DNA from: SXRF01 sp039808985
GTDB taxonomy: Bacteria; Pseudomonadota; Alphaproteobacteria; Rickettsiales; SXRF01
Direction: 5' to 3'
Assembly: GCA_039808985.1 (NCBI GenBank)
Contig: JBDHUC010000009.1
Location: 1-64,000 of the forward strand
Length of the DNA stretch: 64,000 nt
The position numbers were made by a program, and so were the translations under genes. Positions 33,979 through 43,453 of this stretch are shown here, one piece after another; the first letter of the stretch is position 1; each line of letters starts with the position of its first letter. The notes below the pieces were generated by a model. The model had not been told where the DNA came from. It searched no databases and saw only the letters and a list, made by a program, of their open reading frames with translations.

Positions 33979-36402
33979 ATGAAATTCACTCTCTCATGGC
34001 TCAAAGACCATCTGGAAACCACAGCCAGCCTTAACGAAATAACCGACAAACTTACCGCTATCGGCCTCGAGCTGGAAAGCGTGGAAGATAAGGCAGAAAG
34101 CCTTAAAGCTTTTACAGTGGCTAAAATCCTGGAAACCAGCCGCCACCCTGAAGCCGATAAATTGCAGGTGTGCAAGGTTGCCAGTGACATTGGCGAATTG
34201 CAGATTGTTTGCGGCGCTGCCAATGCCCGCGCTGGTTTGTATGTAGCCCTCGCCAAAGAAGGTACGCTTATTCCAGTAAGTGGAATGACCATTAAAAAAA
34301 CCAAAATCCGTGGTGTGGAGAGTAACGGTATGCTTTGCTCACTGGAGGAATTGGGGCTTGCCGAAAACTCTGAGGGAATTATCGAACTTCCGGAAGCAGA
34401 AATCGGTGCGAAAGTTGCCGATGTTTTGGGGCTGAATGACCCTGTAATTGACGTGGCAATAACGCCTGACCGCGCTGACTGCCTTGGCGTGCGCGGCATA
34501 GCGCGTGATCTGGCAGCGGCAGGGCTGGGGAACTTAAAGGCAATAGGCAATAGGCCACAGGCAATAAAAGAAAAATCACTACTGCCTAATGCCCATAGCC
34601 TAATGCCTGTTTCAGTTGCGATAGCAACCGAAAACTGCCAGCAATTCATCGGCTGCCACATCAGCGGTGTTAAAAACGCACAAAGCCCGGACTGGATGAA
34701 AAAAAGGCTGGAAGCAATCGGACAGAAATCAATCTCCGCACTGGTTGACATCACCAACTATTTCACTTTTGACCTTGGCCGCCCCCTGCATGTTTATGAC
34801 GCTAAAAAATTAAGCGGAAATATTACTGTACGCGAAGCAAAACAAGGCGAAAAACTTGCCGCCTTAAACGGTAAGGAATATGAGCTTCCCGCCGGAATAA
34901 CCATAATCGCTGACGAACAAAAACCGCTTGCCATCGGTGGCATTATTGGCGGTAGCGAAACCGGCTGCACCGAAGCAACGACCGAGGTATTTTTAGAAGT
35001 GGCGTTATTTGAGCCAACATCTGTAGCAGGCGCAGGGCGGGCTTTACAGATTGATTCCGACGCACGCTATCGTTTCGAACGCGGAATAGATGTCGCCTTT
35101 GTGGAAGAAGCGGCAAAACGCGCTGCCGCCATGATTTTAGAGCTTTGCGGCGGAACGGCCGGCGAGCTGGTGGTTGCTGGCCAAACTCCAGATTGGCAGC
35201 GGAAAATAACCTTCAATCCTGAGCGCGTAAAATCCTTAGGCGGTGTTGATGTGCCTGCCGAAAAATCCGTAAAAATACTAACTTCCCTTGGCTTTACCAA
35301 CAACAAACAACCAACAACCAACAACTATCTTGTCACCCCTCCATCATGGCGCGCCGATATTGAAGGCGAAGCTGACCTCGTGGAAGAAGTGCTGCGTATC
35401 TACGGCTATGAAAATATCCCATCCGCCCCGCTTCCCAAACCAGCAAAAATCACCCCTGCCATACTAAGCGTAAACCAGAAACGTGTGCATCTTGCCAAAC
35501 GCCTGCTGGCAAGCCGCGGCATTCTGGAGCTTAAAACCTGGTCATTCATACCTTCCGCACAAGCCGCAACATTCGGCGGACATAACCCTGCCCTTAGCTT
35601 GCTGAACCCTATCAGCGCCGATCTGGACACAATGCGCCCCAGCCTGCTGCCTAACCTGCTGGACGCGGCAAAGCGCAACGCCGCCCGTGGCTTTAAAGAT
35701 TTAAGCCTGTTTGAAGTCGGCCTGCAATTCCATGATATTACACCGGACGGACAAAAAATCGTAGCTGCCGCTATCCACACAGGAACAACCACCGATAATA
35801 ATTACGATAGCGGATTATTTACGCAAAAGAAACGAAATGTTGACGCAATGGACGCAAAGGCAGATGTGACGGCATTATTACAGGCTTTAGGCGTAAATAA
35901 ACTGGAAACAAGCACTGCAAATATTCCTGTTTACTACCACCCTAACCGCTCCGGGGCTTTTGTTTTAGGGAAAACCGTGCTGGCTTATTTTGGCGAAATA
36001 CACCCGAAAATCGCCGGGGAATTTGATATAGAAGGGCGCACTGCCGCTTTTGAAGTGTTCCTTGAAAATATCCCCACTGCGCGCAGCAAAGGCACAGCAA
36101 AGCCGCAACTTAAAATTTCTGATTATCAGGCGGTAGAGCGCGATTTTGCTTTCATTGTTGATGAAAATATAAGCGTGGCGCAAATTGAAAAAGAGATAAA
36201 TAAAGCCGACAAAAACCTTATCACCAATGTTGAAATTTTTGACGTATATAGCGGCAAAGGCGTGGATAGCGACAAAAAATCAGTAGCGGTGAAAGTTACC
36301 CTGCAATCACATGAGCGCACACTTACCGATTCCGATATCACTGCCATGAGCAACGCCATTATAGCCGCCGCCAGCAAAGGTTTCGGCGGAATTTTGCGGT
36401 AA
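33979..36402 (+). CDS. pheT: Phenylalanine-tRNA ligase beta subunit, with two in-frame repeat-derived insertions
   Basis: 807 aa. Domains in order: tRNA-binding EMAP-like (about 40-150), B3/B4 editing domain, B5 and catalytic-like core, and the C-terminal ferredoxin-like anticodon domain (KISDYQAVERDFAFIVDENI). Residues about 187-211 (AIGNRPQAIKEKSLLPNAHS) come from an inverted-repeat element, and TNNKQPTTNN near 440-449 from a short AACAACC tandem; neither belongs to the family. Both keep the frame. Next gene alkA starts on the last base of the stop. Confidence 0.95.
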   Translation: MKFTLSWLKDHLETTASLNEITDKLTAIGLELESVEDKAESLKAFTVAKILETSRHPEADKLQVCKVASDIGELQIVCGAANARAGLYVALAKEGTLIPVSGMTIKKTKIRGVESNGMLCSLEELGLAENSEGIIELPEAEIGAKVADVLGLNDPVIDVAITPDRADCLGVRGIARDLAAAGLGNLKAIGNRPQAIKEKSLLPNAHSLMPVSVAIATENCQQFIGCHISGVKNAQSPDWMKKRLEAIGQKSISALVDITNYFTFDLGRPLHVYDAKKLSGNITVREAKQGEKLAALNGKEYELPAGITIIADEQKPLAIGGIIGGSETGCTEATTEVFLEVALFEPTSVAGAGRALQIDSDARYRFERGIDVAFVEEAAKRAAAMILELCGGTAGELVVAGQTPDWQRKITFNPERVKSLGGVDVPAEKSVKILTSLGFTNNKQPTTNNYLVTPPSWRADIEGEADLVEEVLRIYGYENIPSAPLPKPAKITPAILSVNQKRVHLAKRLLASRGILELKTWSFIPSAQAATFGGHNPALSLLNPISADLDTMRPSLLPNLLDAAKRNAARGFKDLSLFEVGLQFHDITPDGQKIVAAAIHTGTTTDNNYDSGLFTQKKRNVDAMDAKADVTALLQALGVNKLETSTANIPVYYHPNRSGAFVLGKTVLAYFGEIHPKIAGEFDIEGRTAAFEVFLENIPTARSKGTAKPQLKISDYQAVERDFAFIVDENISVAQIEKEINKADKNLITNVEIFDVYSGKGVDSDKKSVAVKVTLQSHERTLTDSDITAMSNAIIAAASKGFGGILR
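34538..34609. repeat. In-frame inverted-repeat element inside pheT
   Basis: Left half made of tandem GGCAATA units (AGGCAATAGGCAATAGGCC), right half of the complementary TGCCTAATGCCCATAGCC, with an A-rich loop between. About 72 nt, translated in frame. Confidence 0.7.
35297..35325. repeat. Short AACAACC tandem inside pheT
   Basis: Four imperfect CCAACAACA units encode an Asn/Thr/Gln-rich linker between the B3/B4 and core regions. Looks like a half-copy of a dispersed repeat or a slippage product. Confidence 0.55.
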
Positions 36403-37025
36403 TGGCAAGCGCACCACACTACTGGGACGCAGCAAAGAAACACCTGATCCTCCATGACCGGATCCTGGGCAGGATCGTAAGCAGCTATCATGGCGAAACC
36501 CTAAACGTGCGCGGTGATGCTTTTTATACCCTCGCCCGCTCGATTGTCGGGCAGCAGATATCGGTAAAAGCCGCTGACAGCGTGTGGCAAAAGTTTGAAA
36601 ACAACGTAAAAACCGTAACCCCCAAAGCCTTACTTGCCGCCAGCGAAGAAAATTTACGCGAATGTGGCCTTTCCGGCCAGAAAATCCGCTATCTGCAAGG
36701 CATTGCCGAACATTTTATCGCCAGTGACGCGCATATAAAAAACTGGCATAGACTTCCTGATGAGGAAATTCTGGCGGAACTGACTTCTTTAAGCGGCATT
36801 GGCCGCTGGACGGCGGAAATGTTCATGATCTTCCACCTCGCCCGCCCGGATGTGCTGCCGCTGGCCGATATTGGCCTGCAAAAAGCCATTTTCCGCCATT
36901 ATAACAATAACCAGAAAATGCCGCTTTCCGAGATTTTTGAACTGTCGCAAAAATGGAAGCCCTACCGCTCGGTTGCCACCTGGTATCTGTGGCGCAGCCT
37001 CGACCCTGTACCGGTTGCTTATTAG
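36402..37025 (+). CDS. alkA: DNA-3-methyladenine glycosylase II-like (HhH-GPD)
   Basis: 207 aa. A helix-hairpin-helix and Gly/Pro-Asp loop: LTSLSGIGRWTAEMFMIFHLARPDVLPLADIGLQKAI, where the Asp in LADIG is the catalytic acid. ARSIVGQQISVKAADSVW is the other family block. Removes alkylated bases by base excision. The N-terminal AlkA domain is absent, so this is the short form. One-base overlap with pheT implies coupling. Confidence 0.9.
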   Translation: MASAPHYWDAAKKHLILHDRILGRIVSSYHGETLNVRGDAFYTLARSIVGQQISVKAADSVWQKFENNVKTVTPKALLAASEENLRECGLSGQKIRYLQGIAEHFIASDAHIKNWHRLPDEEILAELTSLSGIGRWTAEMFMIFHLARPDVLPLADIGLQKAIFRHYNNNQKMPLSEIFELSQKWKPYRSVATWYLWRSLDPVPVAY

Positions 37026-37037
37026 AGCATTTTCGCT

Positions 37038-37328
37038 TTAGTTTGACGGCTTTAGTACCTGCCTGATAACATCAGGACGAGCAGCAGCGATAGTAAGCAA
37101 AGCAAGAGCTGCACCTGACGGATTACGCTTTCCCTGCTCCCATGCCTGCAAAGTACGCGGGCTTACGTGGAGTATGTTGGCAAAACCGGACTGGCTTAAT
37201 TCCAGGCTATCACGCACTTTCTTTATATCACTTGCCTCATAAACATGGAAACGTTTTCCCTTGCCTGCCTTAATATCCTCAATAGCTTCAAGTATTTCTT
37301 GTCCTATATTACGTTTTTTATTTTTCAT
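37038..37328 (-). CDS. higA: HTH-type antitoxin of a HigBA/RelE-like pair
   Basis: 96 aa. A Xre-type HTH occupies about 42-80: SQSGFANILHVSPRTLQAWEQGKRNP. This is the pattern of HigA/NadS antitoxins coupled to a RelE-like toxin located just upstream, as in higBA order (toxin first). The complex usually represses its own promoter. Confidence 0.85.
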   Translation of the reverse strand: MKNKKRNIGQEILEAIEDIKAGKGKRFHVYEASDIKKVRDSLELSQSGFANILHVSPRTLQAWEQGKRNPSGAALALLTIAAARPDVIRQVLKPSN

Positions 37329-37340
37329 ATGATTTTCTTC

Positions 37341-37649
37341 CTATTCAAATTGTTCCCTTATTTTTCTCAATATCTCCGTTTGGATATTTTCCTCTTCATT
37401 TTTAGCATAAATCGTAAGTAACCATATTTCGCCAGCAGCATTATGAAAATAATAAATAACCCTAACCCCGCCGCGCTTTCCTTTGCCCTTTGCCGCAAAG
37501 CGCAATTTACGTATTCCGCCACTGCCTTTAATAACATCGCCACTATCTGGGGCACGCAGCAAACTACCTTGCAAATCAACATATTCCCTATCACTAAGAT
37601 AGTTATAAACCTGCTTTCCAAACAATGGAGATTCAATGAATATATACAT
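37341..37649 (-). CDS. higB: RelE/HigB-like toxin
   Basis: 102 aa. MYIFIESPLFGKQVYNYLSD start, GSGGIRKLRFAAKGKGKRGG in the basic centre and VRVIYYFHNAAGEIWLLTIYAKNEEE are the standard RelE-fold segments. Ribosome-dependent mRNA cleavage is expected. Gap to antitoxin 12 bp. The pair sits in the alkA-purB gap, a typical place for a mobile TA module. Confidence 0.88.
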   Translation of the reverse strand: MYIFIESPLFGKQVYNYLSDREYVDLQGSLLRAPDSGDVIKGSGGIRKLRFAAKGKGKRGGVRVIYYFHNAAGEIWLLTIYAKNEEENIQTEILRKIREQFE

Positions 37650-37699
37650 ACTGTCATTATACTACTTTGTAGCATAATAACAAGCTATAATTTATATTA

Positions 37700-37763
37700 G
37701 GTTGCCAGTTGCCAGTTACTGGTTTATACAAACCGGCAACAAGTAACTAGTAACTGGTAACTA
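37700..37763. repeat. Inverted-repeat element upstream of purB
   Basis: GTTGCCAGTTGCCAGTTACTGG on one side and AAGTAACTAGTAACTGGTAAC on the other fold into a long imperfect hairpin ending 7 bp before the purB ATG. It may have replaced the native SD region. Confidence 0.65.
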
Positions 37764-37769
37764 AGCCTT

Positions 37770-39062
37770 ATGATCCCTCGCTATTCCCGCCCTGAAATGG
37801 TCAATATCTGGACTGACCAGACAAAATACCAAATCTGGTTTGAAATTGAAGCCCACGCCTGTGATGCACTTGCTGAACTGGGCGTTATCCCTGAATCCGC
37901 CGCCAAAACCATCTGGGAAAAGGGCAGCTTTGACCCGGAGCGCATTGATGAGATTGAACGCGTAACAAAGCACGATGTTATCGCCTTCCTTACCAATGTC
38001 GCTGAATATGTTGGCGAAGACGCCCGCTTCCTGCATCAGGGCATGACAAGCTCTGACGTGCTGGATACCTGCCTTTCCGTACAGCTTACCCGCGCTGCCG
38101 ATATATTACTCAAAGACATGGACGCGCTGCTTGCCGCCATCAAAAAACGGGCTTTTGAAAGCAAAGATTTTGTAACTGTGGGCAGAAGCCACGGCATCCA
38201 CGCTGAGCCGCTCACCTTTGGCCTGAAACTCGCCGGATATTACGCCGAGTTCACCCGCTGCAAAGAAAGGCTGGTCGCCGCCCGCAAGGAAATCGCCACT
38301 TGCGCTATCTCCGGCGCGGTCGGCACTTTTGCCAATATCGATCCGTATGTGGAACAATATGTAGCAAAAAAGCTGGGGCTTGCGGTTGAGCCGGTATCAA
38401 CGCAAGTCATCCCGCGTGACCGCCATGCCATGTTTTTTGCCACCCTTGGTGTTATCGCCAGCTCTATGGAACGCCTTGCCGTGGAAGTGCGCCATCTCCA
38501 ACGCACTGAAGTTTTAGAGGCCGAGGAATTTTTCTCCGCCGGACAAAAAGGCAGCTCGGCCATGCCACATAAGCGCAACCCTGTGCTTTCCGAAAACGTA
38601 ACCGGGCTTGCCCGCCTGGTGCGCGGCTATGTTACCCCTGCCCTTGAAAATGTGGCATTATGGCATGAGCGCGATATTTCCCATTCCTCAGTAGAACGGA
38701 TGATAGCACCGGATGCCACAGTAACCCTTGATTTCGCCCTTAACCGCCTGACTGGATTGATTGATAAGCTGGTTATTTATCCAGAGCGCATGAAACAGAA
38801 TATGGACAAGCTGGGCGGGCTGGTATTTTCTCAGCGCGTGCTGCTCGCACTTACCCAAGCTGGCGTGAGCCGCGAGGATTCTTACCGCTTTGTACAACGC
38901 AACGCCATGAAGGTCTGGGAACAAGGCAAGGATTTTTATACCGAGCTTTGCGCCGACAGCGAAGTTACCAGCCGCATTTCCCCTGATAAACTCAAGGCTT
39001 TGTTTGACCCTTCCTATCACACCAAACATGTAGATACGATATTCAAGCGGGTGTTTGGCTAA
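37770..39062 (+). CDS. purB: Adenylosuccinate lyase
   Basis: 430 aa. Cleaves SAICAR and adenylosuccinate in purine synthesis. Signature GSSAMPHKRNPVLSENV with the catalytic Ser loop, GMTSSDVLDT and SHGIHAEPLTFGLK are present. N-terminus MIPRYSRPEMVNIWTDQTKY is typical of the short alphaproteobacterial form. One-base overlap with the downstream GT87-like gene. Confidence 0.97.
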   Translation: MIPRYSRPEMVNIWTDQTKYQIWFEIEAHACDALAELGVIPESAAKTIWEKGSFDPERIDEIERVTKHDVIAFLTNVAEYVGEDARFLHQGMTSSDVLDTCLSVQLTRAADILLKDMDALLAAIKKRAFESKDFVTVGRSHGIHAEPLTFGLKLAGYYAEFTRCKERLVAARKEIATCAISGAVGTFANIDPYVEQYVAKKLGLAVEPVSTQVIPRDRHAMFFATLGVIASSMERLAVEVRHLQRTEVLEAEEFFSAGQKGSSAMPHKRNPVLSENVTGLARLVRGYVTPALENVALWHERDISHSSVERMIAPDATVTLDFALNRLTGLIDKLVIYPERMKQNMDKLGGLVFSQRVLLALTQAGVSREDSYRFVQRNAMKVWEQGKDFYTELCADSEVTSRISPDKLKALFDPSYHTKHVDTIFKRVFG

Positions 39063-40291
39063 TGCGAAAACAGCTACAGGGCATAGGAGCATATGCCCTT
39101 GCTGTCATTGTGGTTTTAGTCAGTGTGTTTGTAATACTCAAACCGCCGGAAAAATTATTTTACCGTGATGCCAATAATGCATTCATGGCTGATTTTATTA
39201 TTTATCATAGCGCCGGACAGATTTTTAATAATGCACCAGAAAAAATATACTCCAGCGCTGAATACAGGAAAAATTATTCAGAAATAACCGGCTGGCCACA
39301 GGATAGCTTTGCACAATATGCAGCTTATCTCTACCCCCCTTATAGCCTTGCCCTTTATGCCCCACTCGCAAAAATGCCATTGATGGACGCTTATTATTTA
39401 TGGCGCATAATAACAGGGATTAGCACATTCCTGCTGGTTTATTTATTACTGAAGGATACAAATTACCGAAATGGCGGAGCAGTTTTTTATGCCTATATTA
39501 TTGCTATAGCATCCCCGCTTTTGCGTGACGCTCTTAGTATCGGCCAACCCACCATATTACTGCCGCTTGGAATAATAACTTTTAAAATGCTGGCAGAAAC
39601 ACGCTATGTTTTTCCCGCCTGCCTTATATTGATACTTAGCACCATTAAACCACATTTAACATTCGCACCAATATTATACCTGCTGATAATTAATTGCGAA
39701 AAACGGCTCATATATTCGCTGGCAGCCGCAGCAATTATAATATTTTTACTATGTTGCGCAGTATTTGGCGTAGATATATGGCAGCAATATTTCAACACTA
39801 TAATCACAGCGCCAGACAGGATGCATAGTTTTGGCGAAACCGAACTCAGCATGGCAAATATCCGCACGCTCCTGCTTTTAATATTTGGACAGGAAAATTA
39901 TGGAATTATTCAAAAATCATCAATATTCTTATGGCTGGCCAGCGTTGCGGCAAGTATTTATGCTGCATTCGCAACAAGGAAAAATACACAAAAGACACAG
40001 GATATTATTTTCGCAATGACGATTACTGCAAGCTGTGTTTTTGGCTTATGGACACATATCTCAAGCCTGACTTTGCTGCTTATACCGCTTGCCTGCATGG
40101 TAAAATACAGCCGCAGAACCACGTTTTATGTAACAGCTATTATCATAATATCCATGAATTTTCTGCCAGCATCCCTGCAACCTGCCACACTGGCTGTTTC
40201 ACAAATTGCCATGCTTTTATATTTTTATTTCACGCTAACTAAAAATGGTAACATAAATGACCTTCGCGCTGCACCCGAAACTAAAGGCTGA
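39062..40291 (+). CDS. GT87/DUF2029-like polytopic membrane protein
   Basis: 409 aa, about ten predicted helices. An early membrane helix is followed by a luminal/periplasmic loop with DFIIYHSAGQIF, KIYSSAEYRK and LYPPYSLALYAPLAKMP, the core motif pattern of GT87 (polyprenyl-phosphate-dependent mannosyl- or arabinosyltransferases). Asp in ADFIIYH is the presumed catalytic base. Substrate unknown. Overlaps the HIT gene by 35 bp. Confidence 0.75.
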   Translation: MRKQLQGIGAYALAVIVVLVSVFVILKPPEKLFYRDANNAFMADFIIYHSAGQIFNNAPEKIYSSAEYRKNYSEITGWPQDSFAQYAAYLYPPYSLALYAPLAKMPLMDAYYLWRIITGISTFLLVYLLLKDTNYRNGGAVFYAYIIAIASPLLRDALSIGQPTILLPLGIITFKMLAETRYVFPACLILILSTIKPHLTFAPILYLLIINCEKRLIYSLAAAAIIIFLLCCAVFGVDIWQQYFNTIITAPDRMHSFGETELSMANIRTLLLLIFGQENYGIIQKSSIFLWLASVAASIYAAFATRKNTQKTQDIIFAMTITASCVFGLWTHISSLTLLLIPLACMVKYSRRTTFYVTAIIIISMNFLPASLQPATLAVSQIAMLLYFYFTLTKNGNINDLRAAPETKG

Positions 40292-40661
40292 TACGCTGCA
40301 TGTGGCTGATATGCAGGCCTGCCGCATACTGCTTATGAATAATGTGGTTTTCCCGTGGCTGATACTTGTTCCCATGCGCGAAAATATGCGCGAAGTTTTT
40401 GACCTGGGAAATGATGATTATAATCTGGTGATGAGCGAAGTAAAAAACGCATCTGAAAAATTCGCATCATTTACTAAAGCCGATAAAATTAATGTCGCAG
40501 CACTTGGCAATATGGTTCCGCAACTGCATATCCATGTCATAGCACGCTTTGAAAACGACCCGGCATGGCCAAACCCGGTGTGGAATAGCGGAGTCACTGC
40601 CAGGGCTTATGAAAAGGAAAAAGCCGAACTGCTGATAAAGGAACTCAGGGCGATATTTTAG
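40257..40661 (+). CDS. HIT-family hydrolase
   Basis: 134 aa. QLHIHVIARF is the HIT loop (third His of the classic triad replaced by Ile as usual in this subgroup), followed by DPAWPNPVWNSG, found in the alphaproteobacterial HIT/Ap4A hydrolase-like clade. MNNVVFPWLILVPMRENM holds the first conserved part. It probably hydrolyses dinucleoside polyphosphates or nucleotidyl-amides. Convergent with sdhA (4-bp overlap). Confidence 0.88.
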   Translation: MTFALHPKLKADTLHVADMQACRILLMNNVVFPWLILVPMRENMREVFDLGNDDYNLVMSEVKNASEKFASFTKADKINVAALGNMVPQLHIHVIARFENDPAWPNPVWNSGVTARAYEKEKAELLIKELRAIF

Positions 40662-42463
40662 TACACCCTTGCCTTTGGAGGTATGGATTGCACCTCGTTA
40701 GAAAGAGTGTTCAAATGCACCGGACGATAATCGAACAGTACTTTGCCTTTTTCATCAAGCCAGGCAAGCGTGTGCTTCATCCAGTTTTTATCATCACGAT
40801 CCGGGAAATCCTCACGCGCATGGCCACCACGGCTTTCCTGACGGTTCAGGGCGCTGGCAATGGTTATGAGAGCCTGCGAGCGCAGGTTATCAAGCTCCAG
40901 CGCCTCAACAAGGTCGCTGTTCCACACCAGTGTGCGGTCAGAAATCTTAAGCTGGTCATAGCTTTTCCATATTTCCTGCATATGCTTTGCGCCTTCCGCC
41001 AGAACCTTCTCTTCGCGGAAAACAGCAGCGTGGCTTTGCATGTTGCGCTGCATATTACGGCGTATCTCAGAAGTTTTCATGCCGCCATTGGCATTGCGTA
41101 TCTTATCGAAACGCGCTATGGCCTTGTCAGTTGCGTCCTTGTTGATCGGTTTATGGCGCATGCCCGGCTTGATTATTTCAGCAGCGCGAATAGCTGCCGC
41201 GCGGCCAAACACTACAAGATCAAGCAGTGAATTAGAGCCAAGGCGGTTCGCACCATGCACCGAAACACAACCAGCCTCGCCAATCGCCATAAGCCCAGGC
41301 ACTACGCTATCAGGATTGCCATTTTTAAGCGTTACCACCTCGGTGTGATAATTGGTAGGTATACCGCCCATGTTATAATGCACAGTAGGCAGAACCGGAA
41401 TCGGCTGCTTAGTGACGTCAACGCCAGCAAAAATCTTCGCTGTTTCAGAAATACCAGGCAGGCGCTCATGCAGAACCTTAGGATCAAGATGGTCAAGATG
41501 CAGGTAGATATGATCCTTAAGCTTACCAACGCCGCGCCCAGCGCGGATTTCCATGGTCATAGCCCTGGACACCACGTCACGCGAGGCCAGGTCTTTGGCT
41601 GATGGCGCATAACGCTCCATGAAACGCTCGCCTTCGGAATTCACAAGATACCCGCCCTCGCCACGGGCACCTTCGGTTATAAGGCAGCCGGCACCGTAAA
41701 TCCCCGTTGGATGGAACTGCACAAACTCCATGTCCTGAAGCGGAAGGCCAGCGCGCGCAACCATGCCGCCGCCATCGCCAGTGCAGGTATGCGCAGAAGT
41801 ACAGGAGAAATAAGTGCGACCATAACCGCCAGTGGCCAGCACAACGATATGCGCATTAAAGCGGTGTATAGTGCCATCATCAAGGTTCCACGCGATAACG
41901 CCGCGACAAGTCCCGTCCTCGTCCATAAGAAGGTCGGTTGCGAAATATTCAATGAAGAATTGCGCTTTATGGCGCAACGCCTGCGTGTAAAGCGTGTGCA
42001 AAATCGCATGCCCGGTACGGTCGGCAGCAGCGCAGGTGCGCTGGGCTGTTCCTTTACCGTAATCAGTGGTCATGCCACCAAAAGGGCGCTGGTAAATCTT
42101 GCCATCTGGAGTACGCGAAAAAGGAACCCCGTAATGCTCAAGCTCTACCACCGCTTCCATCGCATTCTTGCACATATATTCGATAGCATCCTGATCGCCA
42201 AGCCAGTCGGAACCTTTAACAGTGTCATACATATGCCAGCGCCAGTCATCCTGCCCCATATTGCCAAGCGCAGCCGATATACCGCCCTGCGCTGCAACTG
42301 TATGGCTGCGGGTGGGAAATACTTTGGTAACGCAGGCCGTATTAAGCCCTGCATGTGCCATGCCAAATGTTGCACGAAGCCCGGCTCCACCGGCTCCTAC
42401 AACAACTACATCGTGATAATGGTCTATAATTTTATAAGCCGGGGCGGCAGAAGTCTGGGTCAT
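40658..42463 (-). CDS. sdhA: Succinate dehydrogenase flavoprotein subunit
   Basis: 601 aa. FAD domain GAGGAGLRATFGMAHAGLNTACV, covalent-FAD site RSHTVAAQGGISAAL, catalytic segment HPTGIYGAGCLITEGARGEGG and the C-terminal HAREDFPDRDD are intact. Oxidises succinate in the TCA cycle as part of complex II. Last gene of sdhCDA. The iron-sulfur gene sdhB, usually next, is not here; the following gene is convergent. Confidence 0.98.
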   Translation of the reverse strand: MTQTSAAPAYKIIDHYHDVVVVGAGGAGLRATFGMAHAGLNTACVTKVFPTRSHTVAAQGGISAALGNMGQDDWRWHMYDTVKGSDWLGDQDAIEYMCKNAMEAVVELEHYGVPFSRTPDGKIYQRPFGGMTTDYGKGTAQRTCAAADRTGHAILHTLYTQALRHKAQFFIEYFATDLLMDEDGTCRGVIAWNLDDGTIHRFNAHIVVLATGGYGRTYFSCTSAHTCTGDGGGMVARAGLPLQDMEFVQFHPTGIYGAGCLITEGARGEGGYLVNSEGERFMERYAPSAKDLASRDVVSRAMTMEIRAGRGVGKLKDHIYLHLDHLDPKVLHERLPGISETAKIFAGVDVTKQPIPVLPTVHYNMGGIPTNYHTEVVTLKNGNPDSVVPGLMAIGEAGCVSVHGANRLGSNSLLDLVVFGRAAAIRAAEIIKPGMRHKPINKDATDKAIARFDKIRNANGGMKTSEIRRNMQRNMQSHAAVFREEKVLAEGAKHMQEIWKSYDQLKISDRTLVWNSDLVEALELDNLRSQALITIASALNRQESRGGHAREDFPDRDDKNWMKHTLAWLDEKGKVLFDYRPVHLNTLSNEVQSIPPKARVY

Positions 42464-42472
42464 AAAAAACTC

Positions 42473-42880
42473 TTATGCGATATTGAGAAAATGCATTTTA
42501 AGCACAGCGATGATACAGAAAGCCGCGCCAGCAAAACAGAAAAAATTATTGGCCAGCAGCAGCGTGAATTTCTTGCATGGGCAATGGATATAATCCTCTA
42601 TAACCACCTGCAGGCCAAGCTTGGCATGGTAAAACATGGCAACAACAAGCAGCCCGAGAAAAAGAGCATGCGAAGGCAGCGCAAACCAGCGCGCAACAAC
42701 AAGCAGGTCTGGTGAAATCATAACAGAAACCAGGGAAACCATGAACCATACACCAAGCGGGATAATGGCAATAGCAGTTACACGCTGCATCCACCAGTGC
42801 ATAACTCCGTGCTTCGCCGAACCAAGCCCCCGCGCCTTGCCTAATTTACTGCGCAAATCCGAACCTGTTACATTTTTCAT
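42473..42880 (-). CDS. sdhD: Succinate dehydrogenase membrane anchor subunit
   Basis: 135 aa, three membrane helices. GSAKHGVMHWWMQRVTAIA contains the quinone-site residues of SdhD, and YHAKLGLQVVIEDYIH carries the haem-ligand His region. I start it at 42880, two bases past the sdhC stop; an ATG at 42898 would overlap sdhC. Confidence 0.9.
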   Translation of the reverse strand: MKNVTGSDLRSKLGKARGLGSAKHGVMHWWMQRVTAIAIIPLGVWFMVSLVSVMISPDLLVVARWFALPSHALFLGLLVVAMFYHAKLGLQVVIEDYIHCPCKKFTLLLANNFFCFAGAAFCIIAVLKMHFLNIA

Positions 42881-42881
42881 A

Positions 42882-43277
42882 TTATAAAGCCCCCGCATTA
42901 TGATAAGCCACTGCCCAGCTTATAATAGTTAAAAGCACCGCAAAAACGACCGCAGCCCAGCCAGTTTTTGCTGCTGCCTTAAGCTCGAATCCTTTACCCA
43001 TATCCCAGAACAAATGGCGTATACCGCTGAAGAGATGGAAGTAAAAAGAGAATGTCCAGCCAAAGAGAAACAGCCTGCCGATCGCCGAGGAAAGGCAAAT
43101 ATGCAGTTGCCCATAATTATATGGCGCATAGCTCACAACATATAAGAACACTATAAGCAAAACCATTCCGAAATAAAGCGCCACCCCGGTTATACGGTGC
43201 AAAATCGAAAGCACAGTCGTTATCTGCGGACGGTATATAGAAAGATGGGGCGAAAGCGGACGAGGACTGTTAGACAT
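42882..43277 (-). CDS. sdhC: Succinate dehydrogenase cytochrome b556 subunit
   Basis: 131 aa. RPLSPHLSIYRPQITTVLSILHRITGVAL is the SdhC signature at the N-terminus, and HLFSGIRHLFWDMG has the haem-ligating His. Three membrane helices. First gene of the operon, preceded by 176 bp of AT-rich DNA with an inverted repeat. Confidence 0.93.
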   Translation of the reverse strand: MSNSPRPLSPHLSIYRPQITTVLSILHRITGVALYFGMVLLIVFLYVVSYAPYNYGQLHICLSSAIGRLFLFGWTFSFYFHLFSGIRHLFWDMGKGFELKAAAKTGWAAVVFAVLLTIISWAVAYHNAGAL

Positions 43278-43360
43278 AGTATATATCCAATCAATTGAAA
43301 AAAGAATTTATGCCGTTATAACTCAGTCATTAAAATAATCTATAAAAAAAATTGATGATT

Positions 43361-43439
43361 TGATTATTAGATAATTGGATTATTAAGTTATAAGCCTTAT
43401 TAATTCAATAATCCGGACATCTGATTATCCAGTCAATCC
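43361..43439. repeat. AT-rich inverted repeat between sdhC and pdxH
   Basis: TGATTATTAGATAATTGGAT at the left is roughly complementary to the AATAATCCGGACATCTGATT segment at the right. Fills most of the divergent promoter region, so it may influence both genes. Confidence 0.55.
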
Positions 43440-43453
43440 TTGGAGTAGCGAAC

